The notes below the pieces were generated by a model. It had not been told where the DNA came from, searched no databases, and saw nothing but the letters and a program-made list of their open reading frames with translations. The position numbers and the translations under genes are program-made. A stretch of DNA of 64,000 bases from Sphingobacterium alkalisoli (GTDB taxonomy: Bacteria; Bacteroidota; Bacteroidia; Sphingobacteriales; Sphingobacteriaceae): positions 62,001 to 126,000 of the forward strand of contig NZ_SUKA01000011.1 of NCBI RefSeq assembly GCF_005049105.1. Reading direction: 5' to 3'. Positions 62,296 to 64,000 of the stretch are shown piece after piece. The number at the start of each line of letters is the position of its first letter. The stretch's first letter is position 1.

Positions 62296-62763
62296 ATGAC
62301 AGATCCAAAAACACTTACCTCCGTAGCCGAGTTCCACAAGACATTTCAACATCCAATACTAGATACACCTACAATTCCTTCAGAAGCTCGTTGTAACTTG
62401 CGTATAGCACTAATTGCTGAAGAACTTAAAGAATTAGAAGAGGCAATACAAGCAAAAGACATAGTAGAAATTGCAGATGCCTTATGTGATATTCAATACG
62501 TCCTTTCTGGAGCGGTCTTGGAATTTGGACTTAAAGACAAATTCAACTCATTATTTGAAGAAGTTCAACGATCCAATATGAGTAAGGCCTGCAAAGATGA
62601 ACAGGAAGCTAAAGCTACACAAGCACATTATAAAACGAAAGGTGTAGATAGCTACTATAAAGAGATCGATGGGTTATATTTAGTGTTCAGAGAAGGAGAT
62701 AACAAAACATTAAAATCTATTAATTATTCCCCAGCGGATATAGCTGCGATTATAAAAGAGTAG
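62296..62763 (+). CDS. MazG-like / phosphoribosyl-ATP pyrophosphohydrolase-like nucleotide pyrophosphohydrolase
   Basis: 155 residues from the ATG at 62296 (a GTG at 62230 lies in the preceding terminator). The all-alpha NTP-PPase motif is present: EELKELEEA followed by EIADALCDIQYVL, i.e. EExxE then ExxD, which bind Mg2+. The tail KGVDSYYKEIDGLYLVFREGDNKTLKS resembles the small MazG-like family of Bacteroidota. It hydrolyses a nucleoside triphosphate to the monophosphate plus pyrophosphate, probably a housekeeping task; the substrate is unknown. It is not linked to his genes, so hisE is unlikely. Confidence 0.82.
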   Translation: MTDPKTLTSVAEFHKTFQHPILDTPTIPSEARCNLRIALIAEELKELEEAIQAKDIVEIADALCDIQYVLSGAVLEFGLKDKFNSLFEEVQRSNMSKACKDEQEAKATQAHYKTKGVDSYYKEIDGLYLVFREGDNKTLKSINYSPADIAAIIKE

Positions 62764-62888
62764 ACTCCCTAGATCAATTGTGCAATGCTTCTAAAATGGT
62801 GAGGGTAGTAATCGCACTGCCCCGCCACCGCTTAATCTCGCATTAAAACACGCTTTCAGTGTTACGAGTCCAACCCAACACCAAATTA

Positions 62889-63836
62889 TTAAATAGTGAA
62901 TAAACTTCCTTGAACAACGCCTCTTGCTTCGATCCCTTTATCAATATAAGTTTGAATTGCGGATTTCGGATGCCCCCAGTTCGGCGCTATAAGTAATTCC
63001 TTATCGGCAATTCCAAAAATACGTTGTATCACGATATCAGACCTTAACAGAGGTATAAACTTCGATAAGAATACGGTATATTCTTCGATCGAGAATAATT
63101 TAAATGGTTCTTTTTTGTATTTTGCTCCCATAATTGAGCCTTCCACTATATGCAAATGATGCAGCTTTACAAATTTAATCTGCGGATGCCTATTAATTTC
63201 GTCTGCATAACGGAGCATCATTTCCTCCGTCTCCCAAGGAAAACCAAAAATCGTGTGTACACAAATTTCCAAGGGTGAATTTTCGAGCAGCCCCATTATA
63301 TTTATAAACTCTTCATGAGAACAGCCTCTGTTTATCCGATCTAACGTATCATTATAGATTGATTCCATTCCCATTTCCAAATCTACATCGAACCGATCAC
63401 AATAGCTTTCCAAAAGCGAAATCTTTTCGGAATCAATACAATCTGGACGTGTGCCTACAGAAAGTCCCAATGTATTTTCTGGGTCTATACTTAACGCTTC
63501 ATCGTAAAGCAGCTTTAGCATATGCGTCGGTGCATAGGTATTTGTATTGGGTTGGAAATAAATAATAAATTTTTCGGCACCATAACTAGTCCTTGCGCGC
63601 TCCATACCATTTTCAATCTGTTCTCTTATTGAAGGAACTTTACGCGCTGTATCAGGTGTAAACGAATCTACATTACAATAGGTACATCCTCCATACCCTT
63701 TACTACCATCGCGATTAGGGCAAGTAAAATTACCATCCACGATGACTTTAAAAACCCTTTTCCCATTATATTTCTCTCGCAGGTATGCTCCGTAGTGATT
63801 ATACGGTTTAATCCCATTATCTAATTGTGTAGCCAT
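62889..63836 (-). CDS. YhcC-type radical SAM protein (TIGR01212 family)
   Basis: 315 residues from the ATG at 63836; a GTG at 63845 would only add three residues. The N-terminus has the family form DNGIKPYNHYGAYLREKYNG, and the cluster-binding cysteines are in CPNRDGSKGYGGCTYCNVDS (Cys, then CxxC). ITVGTRPDCI-type LSVGTRPDCIDSEKI and HTIFGFPWETEEMM match radical SAM methylthiolase/Elp3-like proteins. The biochemical role is not known to me. A 125-base gap without visible features separates it from the convergent pyrophosphohydrolase gene. Confidence 0.9.
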   Translation of the reverse strand: MATQLDNGIKPYNHYGAYLREKYNGKRVFKVIVDGNFTCPNRDGSKGYGGCTYCNVDSFTPDTARKVPSIREQIENGMERARTSYGAEKFIIYFQPNTNTYAPTHMLKLLYDEALSIDPENTLGLSVGTRPDCIDSEKISLLESYCDRFDVDLEMGMESIYNDTLDRINRGCSHEEFINIMGLLENSPLEICVHTIFGFPWETEEMMLRYADEINRHPQIKFVKLHHLHIVEGSIMGAKYKKEPFKLFSIEEYTVFLSKFIPLLRSDIVIQRIFGIADKELLIAPNWGHPKSAIQTYIDKGIEARGVVQGSLFTI

Positions 63837-63970
63837 TGCAAGCACAAAGATAGATAAATAACAAGGAATTCTGTATAGTTATTTAATCAACAGTATCTAT
63901 TATGAGTTCTGTTTTGTACCGAATTACAAAACGGAGCTGGGATAGGGGGGAATATAGAAATATAGGTTAC

Positions 63971-64000
63971 AAAAAAAGCCCTTACTGTTTCCAGCAAGGG
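63971..64000 (-). terminator. terminator of a gene beyond the right edge
   Basis: On the minus strand CCCTT-G-CTG pairs with CAG-T-AAGGG around GAAA and is followed by CTTTTTTT. It would end a minus-strand transcript entering from outside the window. Nothing else is seen between 63846 and 63970. Confidence 0.7.

Noticed and set aside
62764..62888. Possible tRNA or small RNA gene between the pyrophosphohydrolase and radical SAM genes
   Set aside because: No cloverleaf, no T-loop sequence and no terminator-like hairpin could be found.
1..64000. Mobile elements, CRISPR arrays, prophage or restriction systems
   Set aside because: No transposase, integrase, regularly spaced repeats or defence genes were found. 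All long inverted repeats are single hairpins next to genes.

Overview
The window is a chromosomal segment of a Bacteroidota bacterium, most likely family Sphingobacteriaceae (Sphingobacterium/Pedobacter-like). The basis is gene content: a ccoN-ccoO fusion in the cbb3 oxidase operon, a PASTA-containing FtsI, FtsZ with a long linker ending NNSFLHDNVD, a PorV/PorQ-like outer membrane protein, and SusC-plug-like segments. Promoters are also of the Bacteroidota type: five genes (gyrB, rpmH, lutB, tatA and a lytic transglycosylase gene) have TTG, exactly 20 bases, then TAnnTTTG or a one-mismatch form. The DNA is moderately AT-rich and gene-dense. I saw no rRNA, tRNA, CRISPR array, phage or insertion sequence, so this is core genome with a few accessory-looking loci.

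Layout. 1-2770: histidine degradation (5' end of hutI, then hutH) divergent from a LysR-type regulator, with an operator-like palindrome between them. 2844-12041: a minus-strand series: PorQ-like protein, helix-hairpin-helix outer membrane protein, ComEC, RecQ, then membrane pyrophosphatase. 12145-18070: gyrB, an OmpH/Skp-like lipoprotein, CorA, and a tsaB-yidD-rnpA-rpmH cluster (rpmH is only 52 codons), then mscL. 18204-18998: an orphan NarL-type response regulator ending in a 19-bp perfect inverted repeat. 19018-34766: an uninterrupted dcw division and cell-wall cluster in the order mraZ-rsmH-ftsL-ftsI-murE-mraY-murD-ftsW-murG-murC-ftsQ-ftsA-ftsZ, with a terminator after ftsZ and 10-bp periodic MraZ boxes in front of mraZ. 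34767-38649: a 444-bp divergent intergenic region, aspS, lutB and a small membrane protein. 38717-43586: a signalling-type locus: secreted vWA protein with a SusC-plug-like segment, divergent ECF-like sigma factor, a putative anti-sigma protein with a periplasmic TonB-C domain, and a TonB gene. 43704-49430: tsaD, a giant tamB, and a small hypothetical gene. 49478-53817: tex, tatA and a MATE exporter. 53818-59633: the cbb3 oxidase operon ccoNO-ccoQ-ccoP-ccoG-ccoH-safE. 59812-63836: lytic transglycosylase, rluB-type pseudouridine synthase, a MazG-like pyrophosphohydrolase and a YhcC-type radical SAM protein.

How the genes work together. The dcw cluster makes the lipid-linked peptidoglycan precursor and the septal machinery, probably under MraZ control. 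CcoG, CcoH and the SafE-like protein assemble the high-affinity oxidase. The PorQ-like/HhH/ComEC/RecQ run looks like a DNA uptake and processing operon. The sigma/anti-sigma/TonB/vWA locus has domain combinations that suggest an unusual envelope-signalling arrangement. Several start codons were moved from the longest open frame to an internal ATG (lysR, HhH protein, ompH, tsaB, ftsA, aspS, rluB, mazG-like gene, yhcC); reasons are given in each entry.
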